Shown: positions 17,004 through 27,940, counted from the stretch's first letter. The stretch: 64,000 nucleotides of DNA from an uncultured Coriobacteriaceae bacterium (GCA_902778135.1 CACYWP010000001.1:148104-212103); one strand, 5' to 3'. The notes: a model not told the origin generated them from the sequence alone. A program made the numbers and translations.

Positions 17004-18074
17004 ATGCCCCGCAAGGGAGGGACGACCCCTCCCTCGACGCGCTTCAAGAGAACCGATGCGGATGGCGGCCTGCGCACCTGCATCGTGCTGGTGGTCGTGT
17101 CGCTCGTGATGTTCACCCTCAGCGTGCGCGAGGGCGACACGGGAGGCGTGTTCAACACCGCACGTGGCGCGTGGATGACCATCACCACCCCCATACGCTG
17201 GGTCGGTGGCGCGGTGACGGCCCCCTTCCAGGGGTTGGGCAACGTCGTCGCCAACCTGACGACGGACCAGGAGCGCCTCTCGGACCTCAAGGCCGAGAAC
17301 GAGCGGCTGGTGGCACGCAACGCCGAGCTCGAGGAGGCGGAGCAGACCGCACGGAGGCTGGAGAGCCTGCTGGGTCTGCAGAGCCTCTACAACCTCCAGT
17401 CCACGGCTGCGCGCATCATCTCCGGGTCGACCGACTCCTGGAGCTCGACGGTCACCATCGACAAGGGGACGGCATCCGGCCTGGCGGTCGGCATGCCCGT
17501 CACCGACGCCAACGGCGCCATCGGCCAGATCATCCGCTGCGGCAGCACGTCCGCAACCGTGCGCCTCGTCACCGACGAGAACTCTTCCATCTCCGCCATG
17601 GTCCAGTCGAGTCGCGCGCAGGGGGTGCTGCGGGGGTCGGTCGACGGCACGTTGCGGCTGACACTCGTGCGCACCGACCAGATGGTCGAGGTGGGCGACA
17701 TGGTCGTCACCAGCGGCCTGGGCGGGGTGTTCCCGAAGGGCCTTCCCGTGGGCAAGGTCGTCAGCGTCGAGCGCACCTCCGGCTCGCTCTACTACGAGAT
17801 CGAGGTGGAGCCGCTCTCGTCCACCGAGAGCTTCGAGGAGGTGCTGGTCATCACCTCGCTCACCGAGGACCAGAAGGCGACGGCCCAGGACGTGGCCGAG
17901 GCCGACCTCCAGGACACCACCGCGAGCTCTCCCACCACGACGTCCGAGACGTCCGAGGGCGGCGAGGGCGAGGGTGATGCCGATGCCACCGACGGAGAGG
18001 CCTCGTCGGAGGGGGACGACTGGGAAGGGGAGTACGACGAGTACGACGAATATGCCGGGGAAGACGGAGCGTAG
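17004..18074 (+). CDS. mreC: Rod-shape protein MreC
   Basis: Links MreB inside to penicillin-binding proteins outside. It has 356 residues. The layout is cytoplasmic N-terminus, a membrane helix near residues 25-42 (CIVLVVVSLVMFTLSV), a coiled coil with repeated Leu/Glu at about 85-125, then two beta domains with KGTASGLAVGMPVTDANGAI and VGDMVVTSGLGGVFPKGLPV. About 60 extra residues at the C-terminus are disordered and very acidic, with repeated YDEYDEY. It begins 12 bp after mreB behind GGAGGTG. Confidence 0.95.
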   Translation: MPRKGGTTPPSTRFKRTDADGGLRTCIVLVVVSLVMFTLSVREGDTGGVFNTARGAWMTITTPIRWVGGAVTAPFQGLGNVVANLTTDQERLSDLKAENERLVARNAELEEAEQTARRLESLLGLQSLYNLQSTAARIISGSTDSWSSTVTIDKGTASGLAVGMPVTDANGAIGQIIRCGSTSATVRLVTDENSSISAMVQSSRAQGVLRGSVDGTLRLTLVRTDQMVEVGDMVVTSGLGGVFPKGLPVGKVVSVERTSGSLYYEIEVEPLSSTESFEEVLVITSLTEDQKATAQDVAEADLQDTTASSPTTTSETSEGGEGEGDADATDGEASSEGDDWEGEYDEYDEYAGEDGA

Positions 18075-18085
18075 GGAGGCGAGGA

Positions 18086-18652
18086 ATGCAGGTCAAGGAT
18101 TCGAACAGGAACCGGCGTGACTTCGGCAGCCTGGCGGCCATCTGCCTGGTGCTGCAGATTGCCGTCGCCCCCAACATCGCCTTGGGCAACGGGCGCGCCA
18201 ACATGGCCCTCGTCTTCGCCGGCATAACATCGCTGCTCGTCGGCGGGCAGCTGGGAGTGCTGTGCGGGTTTCTCGCCGGCCTCGTGTTCGACCTCTCCAC
18301 CACTGGCCCCATCGGCCTCATGGCGTTCCTGCTGACGGTCGCGTCCTTCGTGGTGGGCATCGAGGCACGCAATCGCCTTGCGGACGACTTCAGGGGCTCC
18401 ATGTCGATATTCGCCCTGATGGCCGTGGCGGTCTCGCTGCTCTACCACCTGACGATGCTCCTGGTGGGTGACGCGACGAGCTTCGTCGACGTCGTCTTCC
18501 TGCGCACGCTGCCCACCAGCCTGCTGACGATCGTCGCCTTCGCGCCGTTTGCCTATGCGATCTCCCACGCCACGGGCAGCGCGCTCACCCTGGGCGGAAA
18601 GCCGTCCAAGTCCGCGCGCTCGCACGGCTCGCGCTACGACCTGAACATCTAG
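18086..18652 (+). CDS. mreD: Rod-shape protein MreD
   Basis: An integral membrane partner of MreC. It has 188 residues with five to six hydrophobic helices (for example FGSLAAICLVLQIAVAPNIA and FLAGLVFDLSTTGPIGLMAF). Sequence conservation in this family is low. The call rests on size, topology, the typical D-STTGPIGLMA helix and its place between mreC and mrdA, with the start 11 bp after mreC behind GGGAGGCGAGG. Confidence 0.9.
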   Translation: MQVKDSNRNRRDFGSLAAICLVLQIAVAPNIALGNGRANMALVFAGITSLLVGGQLGVLCGFLAGLVFDLSTTGPIGLMAFLLTVASFVVGIEARNRLADDFRGSMSIFALMAVAVSLLYHLTMLLVGDATSFVDVVFLRTLPTSLLTIVAFAPFAYAISHATGSALTLGGKPSKSARSHGSRYDLNI

Positions 18653-18661
18653 GCGCGTCAC

Positions 18662-20695
18662 GTGGACCCGATCGTCGTCATCGCAACGCTGCTTGCCATC
18701 GTCCTGGTGGCGCTCGTCCTGGTCGTGCTCATCAACCGGGGCGAGGCCCGCTTCACCTTCGACATCGGCGGGGCGACGCCGCGCGCCTCGGGTGGTGGCG
18801 ACAACTCCACCGAGAAGGGCTTCAAGAACCGCCTGACCGGCCTCTCCATCTTCTCGGGCTCCATCATCGGCGTGCTGTTCACCAAGCTCTGGTCGATGCA
18901 GCTGGTCTCTGTGGACGAGTACACCCAGCAGGCGGAGCTCAACCGCACGCGCACGATCTCGACCGCGGCCCCGCGCGGGAGGATCCTGGACCGCAACGGC
19001 GTCGAGCTGGTCACCAACCGCCCCAGCCTCGTGGTGGTCGCCAACACCGAGGTGGCGGACAACGACGTCGAGGTCCAGCTGCTGGCCAACATCCTGGGCA
19101 TGCCGCCGGTGGCGGTGCGGCGCAAGATCCAGGACCAGACCGAGGGTGCCCAGAGCCTGCGCACCGTGTCGGTGGACGTCTCGCGGCGCGTGGTGTCCTA
19201 CATCGAGGAGCACCAGTACCTCTTTGACGGCATCGACGTCGAGGAGCGCGCCCAGCGTCACTATCCGCTGGGCTCCCGCTGCGCACACGTGCTGGGATAC
19301 ACGGGCAGCCCGACCCAGGAGCAGCTCGCCGCATCGCGCGAGCAGGAGGATGAGAGCGGCTCCATCGTCTACGAGTCTGGTGACACGGTGGGCCAGGCGG
19401 GCATCGAGTACCAGTACGAGAGCGTGCTGCAGGGCATTCGCGGCGAGCAGACGGTCTACGTCGATGCCGACGGCAACGTGCTGGACTATGCGACCTCCAT
19501 CGAGGCCCAGAGCGGCTCGGACATCGTCCTCACGATCGACGCGAAGGTCCAGGAGGCTGCCGAGCAGGCGCTGCTCGACGCCATCGCGCGCGTGCGCAAG
19601 AAGGGCAACAGCGCCTGCAACAGCGGCAGCGCCTTCTGCATGGACGTCACCAACGGCGAGGTCATCTGCCTGGCCAGCTACCCGACCTTCTCCCCGAACG
19701 ACTTCGTGGGCGGCATCTCGAACGACGACTGGGAGAACCTGTCGTCCGAGGAGTCGGGCAACCCCCTCATGAACCGCGTCATCGCCGGCCAGTATCCCTC
19801 GGCTTCCACGATCAAGCCGCTCTCGACATTCGCGGCACTGAACTATGGCATAGCCTCGAGCGAGTCGGGCTATGACTGCACCGGCTTCTGGACGGGCTTT
19901 GGCAAGGAGTACGGCCAGTACTGCTGGCAGCACGACGGCCATGGGTGGGTCAACCTGCGCGAGGGCATCGTGTACTCCTGCGACACGGTCTTCTACGAGA
20001 TCGGCAAGGGCTTCTACTACTCCGACAACCCCGAGGGCCTTCAGGAGACCTATCGCCGCTGGGGGCTTGGCTCGTCGATGGGCATTGACCTGCCCGCCGA
20101 GTCGTCGGGGCGCGTCCCCGATGCCGAGTGGAAGTGGAACTACTTCACCTATGCCGACGAGTTCGCGCGCAGCTGGCAGGGCGGCGACACGACCAACCTG
20201 GTCATCGGCCAAGGCGACCTGCTCGTCACCCCCCTGCAGATGGCCTGCGTCTACGCCGGCATCGCGACGCGCGGCACCATCATGCGCCCACACGTGCTGA
20301 AGAGCGTCTCGTCGCACGTGGGCGACGGCTCGGTCATGGACTACGTCGGTGAGGTCGCGCGCGAGGTCGAGGAGCAGGAGAGCTCCTACGACCTCGTCCT
20401 CGACGGCCTGCGGGGCGTCATCTACGAGGAGTCCGAGGCCCAGGCGTCGCACTTCACCAACATGAGCGAGCTGGTCAGTGGCAAGACGGGTACCGCGGAA
20501 CGCTCGGGGGAGGAGCCGACGGGCTGGTTCATCGCCTTCGTTCCCGCGGACGACCCCCAGTACGTCGTGGCCTCCTGCGTGGAGCAGGGCGGTTTCGGTA
20601 GCGACTGCGCGATGTACGTGGTGCGCGACATCATGGGCGCCATCTACGACGAGCCCGACACCTCGACTGCGGTCGACACGTCCGGCGTGCGCTAG
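18662..20695 (+). CDS. mrdA: Penicillin-binding protein 2 (elongation transpeptidase)
   Basis: Cross-links peptidoglycan during elongation, with RodA as its glycosyltransferase partner. It has 677 residues from a GTG start. The active-site Ser-x-x-Lys is in PSASTIKPLSTF, the second motif is SCD in IVYSCDTVFYE (PBP2 proteins commonly have SxD), and the KTG motif is in VSGKTGTAERSG. The N-terminal pedestal domain begins after AAPRGRILDRNGVEL. Unusually there are two hydrophobic segments before it: residues 3-22 (IVVIATLLAIVLVALVLVV) and about 62-82 (LSIFSGSIIGVLF). Most PBP2 proteins have only one. Confidence 0.95.
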   Translation: MDPIVVIATLLAIVLVALVLVVLINRGEARFTFDIGGATPRASGGGDNSTEKGFKNRLTGLSIFSGSIIGVLFTKLWSMQLVSVDEYTQQAELNRTRTISTAAPRGRILDRNGVELVTNRPSLVVVANTEVADNDVEVQLLANILGMPPVAVRRKIQDQTEGAQSLRTVSVDVSRRVVSYIEEHQYLFDGIDVEERAQRHYPLGSRCAHVLGYTGSPTQEQLAASREQEDESGSIVYESGDTVGQAGIEYQYESVLQGIRGEQTVYVDADGNVLDYATSIEAQSGSDIVLTIDAKVQEAAEQALLDAIARVRKKGNSACNSGSAFCMDVTNGEVICLASYPTFSPNDFVGGISNDDWENLSSEESGNPLMNRVIAGQYPSASTIKPLSTFAALNYGIASSESGYDCTGFWTGFGKEYGQYCWQHDGHGWVNLREGIVYSCDTVFYEIGKGFYYSDNPEGLQETYRRWGLGSSMGIDLPAESSGRVPDAEWKWNYFTYADEFARSWQGGDTTNLVIGQGDLLVTPLQMACVYAGIATRGTIMRPHVLKSVSSHVGDGSVMDYVGEVAREVEEQESSYDLVLDGLRGVIYEESEAQASHFTNMSELVSGKTGTAERSGEEPTGWFIAFVPADDPQYVVASCVEQGGFGSDCAMYVVRDIMGAIYDEPDTSTAVDTSGVR

Positions 20696-20710
20696 GGAGG
20701 GAGCGGAGGA

Positions 20711-21931
20711 ATGCTCTTTCGACGCGACATGATCCCCGAGGGCATCGGCGAGAAGGCCCATACCACCTTCTCCCGCGGCAGCGGCAGCGCCAAGGGCGCT
20801 CGCATGTCCAGTCTCGGCATCTCCCAGATCGTGTTCCTGCCCCAGCTGGTGCCGACGATCATGCTGGTGATCTTTGGCACCCTGGTCATCTGGTCGGCCT
20901 CCCTGACCATCCCCGAGGCCTCCTTCATGCGCCACCTGTTCGGCATCTTCCTGGGGACGATCGCCGGCTATGCCGTATGGCGCTACGACTACCGGACCAT
21001 CTCGAACCTCTCCACGGCGCTGCTCATCGCCGACATGGTGCTGATGTTGTTGCCCAAGGTGCCGGGCTTCGGCTACTCGGCGATGGGCATGACTGGCTGG
21101 ATCCGCATCCCCCTCATCGGATTGCGCTTCCAGCCGTCCGAGCTGGCGAAGTTGGTGACGATCCTGCTGATGGCGTCGCTGGGGGCCGAGTACAACGGGC
21201 GCATCGAGACCCTGCTCGACTACGTCAAGCTCTGCGGCATCCTGACGATTCCCTTCCTGCTCATCCTGACCCAGCCTGACCTGGGAACGGGACTCATCGT
21301 GCTGGTCAGCGGCGCCTCCATCATCATCTGCTCCGGCGCCCCGCGCAGCTGGGTCCTCGTGACCATCGGGATGGTGGTGCTCGGGGCCACGCTGGTGGTG
21401 GTCACCTCACTGACGCCGGGGCTGCCCCACATCCTCAAGCAGTACCAGCTCAACCGCCTCATCGTCTTCGTCGACCCCTCGGTCGACCCGACCGGCGACG
21501 GCTACAACCTGCAGCAGGCGAAGATCGCGGTCGGTTCGGGGGGCTTCTTCGGCAAGGGCATCGGCAACGCGACCCAGTCGGGATCGGGCTTCCTTCCCGA
21601 GGCCCATACCGACTTCGTCTTCGCGCTGATGGCCGAGGAGTTCGGCTTTGTGGGCTCGACGCTCCTGCTGGGGCTGTTCGGCTGGATGCTCTTCGCCTCG
21701 ATCTCGCTGGCCCAGCGGGTAGATTCGCCGTTCGCCAAGCTCATCCTGGTGGGCATCGTGACGATGTGGTCGTTCCAGCTGCTGCAGAACGTCGGCATGT
21801 GCATCGGCCTCATGCCCATCACGGGCATCCCGCTGCCCTTCATCAGCTTCGGTTCGTCCTCCATGATCTCCCAGCTCATGAGCGTCGGGATGGTCCAGTC
21901 CATCTGGCGGCATCGTCCCAAGGCGGCATAG
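20711..21931 (+). CDS. rodA: RodA-type peptidoglycan glycosyltransferase (SEDS family)
   Basis: Polymerises lipid II glycan strands in the elongation complex. It has 406 residues with about ten membrane helices. SEDS motifs are FQPSELAKLVTILLMA, QPDLGTGLIVL, GSGGFFGKGIGNATQSG, PEAHTDFVFALMAEEFGF and the final ITGIPLPFISFGSSS. The position next to mrdA argues for RodA rather than FtsW. The start is preceded by GCGGAGG. It is the last gene of the mre cluster. Confidence 0.96.
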   Translation: MLFRRDMIPEGIGEKAHTTFSRGSGSAKGARMSSLGISQIVFLPQLVPTIMLVIFGTLVIWSASLTIPEASFMRHLFGIFLGTIAGYAVWRYDYRTISNLSTALLIADMVLMLLPKVPGFGYSAMGMTGWIRIPLIGLRFQPSELAKLVTILLMASLGAEYNGRIETLLDYVKLCGILTIPFLLILTQPDLGTGLIVLVSGASIIICSGAPRSWVLVTIGMVVLGATLVVVTSLTPGLPHILKQYQLNRLIVFVDPSVDPTGDGYNLQQAKIAVGSGGFFGKGIGNATQSGSGFLPEAHTDFVFALMAEEFGFVGSTLLLGLFGWMLFASISLAQRVDSPFAKLILVGIVTMWSFQLLQNVGMCIGLMPITGIPLPFISFGSSSMISQLMSVGMVQSIWRHRPKAA

Positions 21932-22046
21932 CGGCCCTCGTCGCGTGCCAATCCGTCATGACCCGTTTTCCGTGACGTCTCCGCGACGCGATGTGGCGCG
22001 CGTCCTTCATCATCTAGAATGGTCGGATGTCAAGAGGGGAGAGCGT

Positions 22047-23072
22047 ATGGCAGGAACGTCCATCGTGATGCAGGCGGCCGACGTCGTGAAGTCGGGCCGC
22101 GAGGTCGAGGAGCGCCGCATGGACTACGTGTGCGTGCTGGTGTTGGTCGACAAGACGGCGCCCAGGTCGCTGGCGCTGCCGGTGCGCGACGCCTTCGACC
22201 CGCGCCAGCCCAATGCCGAGGTGCGCGTCGTCGCCGCGAACAGTGGCAGGCACCTGCTGATGCCGACCATTCCCGACGTCTGCGTCGCGGTCATGGGCAC
22301 CGACGAGCGCAACGTTGCCGACGGCGTCTCCACGATGGCGCTTGCCGGCGTGCCCGTTGCCATCGTCGTCGAGTCGGCGCTCGACGTGCCGCCCCTGGCC
22401 TTGGGGCCCGATGCGGCACGACTGGTCTCCACCATCTCCGCCACCAGCTCCGAGGTGCTGGTGGAGCGATTGGCCGAATGGCTGGTCGACGCGACCGGGA
22501 AGAGCGTCGCCTTCGCCGCCAGCTTCCCATTCTGTCGCAAGGCGAAGGTGCGCGAGCTGATCAACGACTTCGCGATGGAGAACGCCATGGGCACGGCCAA
22601 GCTGGGCCCGAAGGCGGAGCTCCCCTCGATGACGGTCAACCAGGCGCGTCTCGCCCTCGCGATCGCGGCCATCAACGGCCAGCCCCTGGCCTTGGGGCGC
22701 ATCCCCGAGGTGCTGACGGCGATAAGCGCCGGTGCGGGCTCCCGTGCCGTGGCCAACAAGGCGCTCGGACGCCTGCCCATCGTGGGATGGTTCTTCAAGG
22801 TGGGCTTTGGCTACCTGGGCACCCAGGCGACGGGCATGACGCTGCAGCGCCGCTTCGACAAGCGCGAGGAGCGGGCCGAGAATCCCGACATGGCGCAGGC
22901 CTCCGCCTCCGACCATCCCTCCGTGGCCCGGCGCGTCGTCGATGCCGTGCGCAGACGTGCTTCGCATCACGAGGGAGCGCCGGTGCGGTCCTCGTCTGGC
23001 GCGGAGGTGCGGCTGCTGCCCGTCTCCGAAGAGGGAGGGTTCCTGGTCTACGAGCAGGATGGTGGACGATGA
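22047..23072 (+). CDS. DUF697-like protein of unknown function
   Basis: It has 341 residues from the ATG at 22047, with GAGGGGAGAG upstream; a TAGAAT -10-like box lies at 22015-22020. The N-terminal 130 residues look like a degenerate nucleotide-binding or Rossmann-type fold with no intact P-loop (VCVLVLVDKTAP, then VPVAIVVESALD). Residues about 195-270 resemble the DUF697 family often attached to GTPases: LALAIAAINGQPLALGRIPE, then LPIVGWFFKVGFGYLGTQ. The tail is charged and basic. It overlaps the radical SAM gene by 4 bp. The function is unknown and the family link is a by-eye match. Confidence 0.7.
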   Translation: MAGTSIVMQAADVVKSGREVEERRMDYVCVLVLVDKTAPRSLALPVRDAFDPRQPNAEVRVVAANSGRHLLMPTIPDVCVAVMGTDERNVADGVSTMALAGVPVAIVVESALDVPPLALGPDAARLVSTISATSSEVLVERLAEWLVDATGKSVAFAASFPFCRKAKVRELINDFAMENAMGTAKLGPKAELPSMTVNQARLALAIAAINGQPLALGRIPEVLTAISAGAGSRAVANKALGRLPIVGWFFKVGFGYLGTQATGMTLQRRFDKREERAENPDMAQASASDHPSVARRVVDAVRRRASHHEGAPVRSSSGAEVRLLPVSEEGGFLVYEQDGGR

Positions 23073-24958
23073 GGCTGGCACGCGAGGACCGCTTCGACGA
23101 ACTGGAGCCCTTGCTGGGCAAGGTCACCCATCCGGCACGCTACCTCGACCACGAGTGGGGTGCCATGGAGGACCAGCCCGGTCCCTTCCACGTGTGCATG
23201 ATCTACGCGGACACCTACGAGGTCGGGCAGCCCAACCTGGGCATCGCCATCCTCTACAACGAACTCAACCGCGCCGAGGGCATCTCCTGCGAGCGCGCCT
23301 ACCTTCCCTGGGTCGACATGTCGGCGCTGATGCGCGAGCGCGGCGTGCCCCTGCTCTCCCTGGAGACCTCGTCGCCGGTCGCCTCCTTCGACATCGTGGG
23401 CTTCACGCTCGCGCACGAGCTGGTCGCGTCCAACGTCATCGAGACCCTCGACCTGGCAGGCATCGCCATACGCGCGGACGAGCGGGACGAGGAGGACCCG
23501 CTGGTGATTGCCGGTGGCCCCTCTGCCTGGAACTGCGAGCCGCTGGTGCCCATGTTCGATGCCGTCCTGCTGGGCGACGGCGAGCAGGAGATCGTCGACG
23601 TCGCACGCTGCGTGCGTGACGCGCGCGCCGAGGGCCTCCCGCGCGCCCAGATCCTGCGTCGTCTGTCCAAGGTTGACGGCGTCTACATACCCTCGCTCTA
23701 TGACGTCGTCTGCGACGAGTCGTCGACGCGCTGGGGCTATGCGGTACCCCGACCGGGGACCGACGTCCCCGAGGTCGTCTACAAGCGCTGCATCCCCGAC
23801 CTCGCCGCGACCGAGCCGGTCGCCCAGCGCATCATCCCCTACATGGGCATCGTCCAGGACCGTTTCGCCTTGGAGGTGCTGCGCGGCTGTGCGCGCGGCT
23901 GCCGCTTCTGTCAGGCGGGCATGACCTATCGTCCGGTGCGCGAGCGCCCTGCCGAACAGGTCATCGATGCCGTGGGGGAAGGCCTTTCGGCGACGGGCTA
24001 CGACGAGTGCTCGCTCTCGTCGCTCTCCACGACCGACCACTCGCAGTGCGCCGAGATCCTGACCCAGCTGAACGAGCGCGCCCGCCAGACCGGAGTGCGC
24101 ATCTCCATCCCCTCGCAGCGGTTGGACTCGTTCGGCGTCGACATGGCCGCCGCCGTGTCCGGCTCGCGCAAGGGCGGGCTGACGTTCGCCCCCGAGGCGG
24201 GGACCCAGCGCCTGCGTGACGTCATCAACAAGAACGTCACCGACGAGGACCTGGAGCGCGCCGCGCGCAATGCCTTCGAGCAGGGCTGGCGACGCATGAA
24301 GCTCTATTACATGATGGGTCTGCCCACCGAGACCGACGAGGACATCCTTGCCATCACCGCGGCCGCCCGGCGCGTCCTGGAGATCGGGCGCGAGGTCTGC
24401 GGCCGCCCACGCAAGGGCAAGGGCGGCGTCAGCGTCTCCATCTCGGTCGCGGTCTTCGTCCCCAAGTGCTACACGCCCTTCCAGTGGGCGGGCCAGCTGC
24501 AGCGCGACGAGGTCCGCCGTCGCCAGCAGCTGCTGCTGAACTCGGCGCAGGACCGCGACATCCGCATCTCCTACCATGACTCCGACGTGTCGGTCATAGA
24601 GGGCGCTCTGTCGAAGATGGGCCGTGCGGGCTTCGATGTCATCTATGGGGCCTGGAGGCGCGGCTGCCGCTTCGACGCGTGGAGCGACCAGTTCCGCTAC
24701 GACCTGTGGCTCGAGGCCGGCAGGGCGGCGGGCTACGACCTGGAGGAGGTTGCCGCGGAGGCCTTCCCGCTCGACGCGAGGCTGCCATGGGACCACACGT
24801 CGCCCGGTGTGGGGAAGGGATTCCTGCAGCGCGAGTGGCGGCGCGCCATGGGTGGCGTGACGACGCCCGACTGCACGATGACCAGCTGCACGGGCTGCGG
24901 GGTGTGCCCTACGCTGGGCGTCTCGAACATGATTGCGGGTGATCGCCATGCCGGGTAG
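23069..24958 (+). CDS. B12-binding-domain radical SAM protein (TIGR03960 type)
   Basis: It has 629 residues. The N-terminal 200 residues form a B12-binding-like domain (YADTYEVGQPNLGIAILYN) of the kind that may or may not bind cobalamin. The radical SAM cluster motif is CARGCRFCQ, Cys-x3-Cys-x2-Cys, with the usual ERPAEQVIDAV after it. The C-terminus has an extra cysteine cluster, CTMTSCTGCGVCPTLG, which could hold a second Fe-S centre. Proteins of this type are regularly paired with a DUF2344 protein just upstream of rplU-rpmA, as here. The substrate is not established. The start is ATG 23069, overlapping the previous stop. Confidence 0.9.
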   Translation: MRLAREDRFDELEPLLGKVTHPARYLDHEWGAMEDQPGPFHVCMIYADTYEVGQPNLGIAILYNELNRAEGISCERAYLPWVDMSALMRERGVPLLSLETSSPVASFDIVGFTLAHELVASNVIETLDLAGIAIRADERDEEDPLVIAGGPSAWNCEPLVPMFDAVLLGDGEQEIVDVARCVRDARAEGLPRAQILRRLSKVDGVYIPSLYDVVCDESSTRWGYAVPRPGTDVPEVVYKRCIPDLAATEPVAQRIIPYMGIVQDRFALEVLRGCARGCRFCQAGMTYRPVRERPAEQVIDAVGEGLSATGYDECSLSSLSTTDHSQCAEILTQLNERARQTGVRISIPSQRLDSFGVDMAAAVSGSRKGGLTFAPEAGTQRLRDVINKNVTDEDLERAARNAFEQGWRRMKLYYMMGLPTETDEDILAITAAARRVLEIGREVCGRPRKGKGGVSVSISVAVFVPKCYTPFQWAGQLQRDEVRRRQQLLLNSAQDRDIRISYHDSDVSVIEGALSKMGRAGFDVIYGAWRRGCRFDAWSDQFRYDLWLEAGRAAGYDLEEVAAEAFPLDARLPWDHTSPGVGKGFLQREWRRAMGGVTTPDCTMTSCTGCGVCPTLGVSNMIAGDRHAG

Positions 24959-25709
24959 GCCCCCGATCGGAAAGCCCGACCTCAACCGGCTGCGCGTGAG
25001 CTTTGGCAAGGACGGGCGGCTGGCCTATCTGGGCCACATCGAGATCATCAACACGATCATGCGCTCGGTGCGCCGGGCCGGCCTGCACTTCTCGGTGGGC
25101 AACGGGTTCGCGCGGCGCATGCGCATACAGTTCTCCCAGGCGCTGCCGGTGGGTGCCGCCTCGACCTGCGAGTGCTACGACCTCTACCTCACCGAGCGCG
25201 TCGATGCGGACGAGGCACTGGCGGCGCTGGCGGACTCCTCGCCGACGGCCCTGGCCCCGACGCGCGCGGCCTACGTCGGCAGCCGCCTGCCGGCACTGGA
25301 GGCCTGGCTGACGCGGTCGCTGTGGCAGGTGCGCATCCTGGGGTCCGGCGCGGGCTTCGATGCGGCGTCGCTCGATGCCTCCCTGCACGAGCTGCAAGAG
25401 GTCGGCTCCATCGACTTCATGAGGGGGGACACGCCGCGCACGATCGGCCTGGCGGACACGCTGGTCGGGTGGCAGGCGAGGGACGTGGATGGCGGCAGGC
25501 CGGGTGCCATCGACCTCACGCTGATGACGCGCTCCTCCAACCTGGGGGCCCTGCGCCCGGCGGTGCTGCTCGACGCGGCGTTTGCCAGGCCATGCATGGG
25601 CGGCGCTCGGCCCGACTCGATGAGGGTGCTGCGTGCCGGCCAGTGGCACGAGGACGAATCTGGTCGTCTTGTGGAGCCGTTCGACCAGAACCTCCTGCAG
25701 CGGGCGTGA
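24948..25709 (+). CDS. DUF2344 (TIGR03936) radical SAM-associated protein
   Basis: It has 253 residues starting at ATG 24948, 11 bp inside the end of the radical SAM gene; a TTG 15 bases earlier is an alternative. The family N-terminus is clear: RLRVSFGKDGRLAYLGHIEI, then FSVGNGFARRMRIQFSQALP. It is thought to act with the adjacent radical SAM enzyme, perhaps on RNA or the ribosome, because the pair sits with ribosomal protein genes in many Gram-positive genomes. In several relatives an RNase G gene lies between this pair and rplU; it is missing here. Confidence 0.88.
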   Translation: MPGRPPIGKPDLNRLRVSFGKDGRLAYLGHIEIINTIMRSVRRAGLHFSVGNGFARRMRIQFSQALPVGAASTCECYDLYLTERVDADEALAALADSSPTALAPTRAAYVGSRLPALEAWLTRSLWQVRILGSGAGFDAASLDASLHELQEVGSIDFMRGDTPRTIGLADTLVGWQARDVDGGRPGAIDLTLMTRSSNLGALRPAVLLDAAFARPCMGGARPDSMRVLRAGQWHEDESGRLVEPFDQNLLQRA

Positions 25710-25756
25710 CGGTATCCTCAACAAGGCGCTTTTTGGCTCTGACGTGGGATTTGCCA

Positions 25757-25785
25757 TTGACCGGAGGCAAAGACGCTAGTAAGAT
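25757..25785 (+). promoter_or_regulatory. Promoter of rplU-rpmA
   Basis: TTGACC (25757-25762), a 17-bp spacer and TAAGAT (25780-25785) form a good sigma-A-like promoter. It ends 41 bases before the rplU start. Confidence 0.7.
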
Positions 25786-25826
25786 TATTGACTGTTGCAC
25801 TAACATCAGCAATGAAGGGTTTGGAC

Positions 25827-26135
25827 ATGTACGCAATCGTTTCTACTGGTGGCAAGCAGTATAAGGTTGCCAAGGGCGACGTCATCGACGTCGAGAAGCT
25901 CGACGCGCAGCCTGGCGACAAGGTCGAGCTGGACGTTCTCATGCTGAACGACGGCGAGAACACGGTCGTTGACGCTGCCACCCTCGCGGAGAAGAAGGTC
26001 ACCGCAGAGGTCATCGAGCAGTTCAAGGGTCAGAAGCAGCTCGTCTTCAAGTTCAAGAAGCGCAAGCGCTATCACCGCACCAAGGGCCATCGCCAGAACC
26101 TGACCAAGCTCCAGGTCGTCGAGATTCCCGCGTAG
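25827..26135 (+). CDS. rplU: 50S ribosomal protein L21
   Basis: A large-subunit protein of 102 residues. The ATG at 25827 gives the classic N-terminus MYAIVSTGGKQYKVAKGD. The C-terminal RNA-binding signature KFKKRKRYHRTKGHRQN is present. The ATG 39 bases upstream in the same frame is rejected because L21 proteins begin at MYAIV. It is cotranscribed with rpmA. Confidence 0.98.
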   Translation: MYAIVSTGGKQYKVAKGDVIDVEKLDAQPGDKVELDVLMLNDGENTVVDAATLAEKKVTAEVIEQFKGQKQLVFKFKKRKRYHRTKGHRQNLTKLQVVEIPA

Positions 26136-26178
26136 CGCACCACTTCGGACCATCACCAAGAGATAGGCAGGTACAGAG

Positions 26179-26433
26179 ATGGCTCACAAGAAAGGCCTCG
26201 GCTCCTCGCGCAATGGCCGCGACTCCCACTCCCAGCGTCTCGGCGTCAAGATCTATGGCGGCCAGCAGATCAAGACCGGCCAGATCATCGTTCGCCAGCG
26301 CGGCACGCACATCACCCCGGGCGAGAACGTCGGTCGCGGCAAGGACGACACCCTGTTCGCCCTCGCTGACGGCGTGGTCGAGTTCAAGAAGGGCAAGAAG
26401 CACTACGTGCATGTCCGCACCCAGGAGGCGTAA
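26179..26433 (+). CDS. rpmA: 50S ribosomal protein L27
   Basis: A large-subunit protein at the peptidyl transferase centre, 84 residues. It starts directly with [16 protein letters not shown], so it has the actinobacterial type of N-terminus without the cleavable leader seen in Firmicutes L27. [19 protein letters not shown] is the family core. It ends just before a terminator. Confidence 0.98.
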   Translation: MAHKKGLGSSRNGRDSHSQRLGVKIYGGQQIKTGQIIVRQRGTHITPGENVGRGKDDTLFALADGVVEFKKGKKHYVHVRTQEA

Positions 26434-26455
26434 CGCCCTGTCGACATACGCGTGA

Positions 26456-27939
<1,484 letters not shown>

Positions 27940-27940
<1 letters not shown>

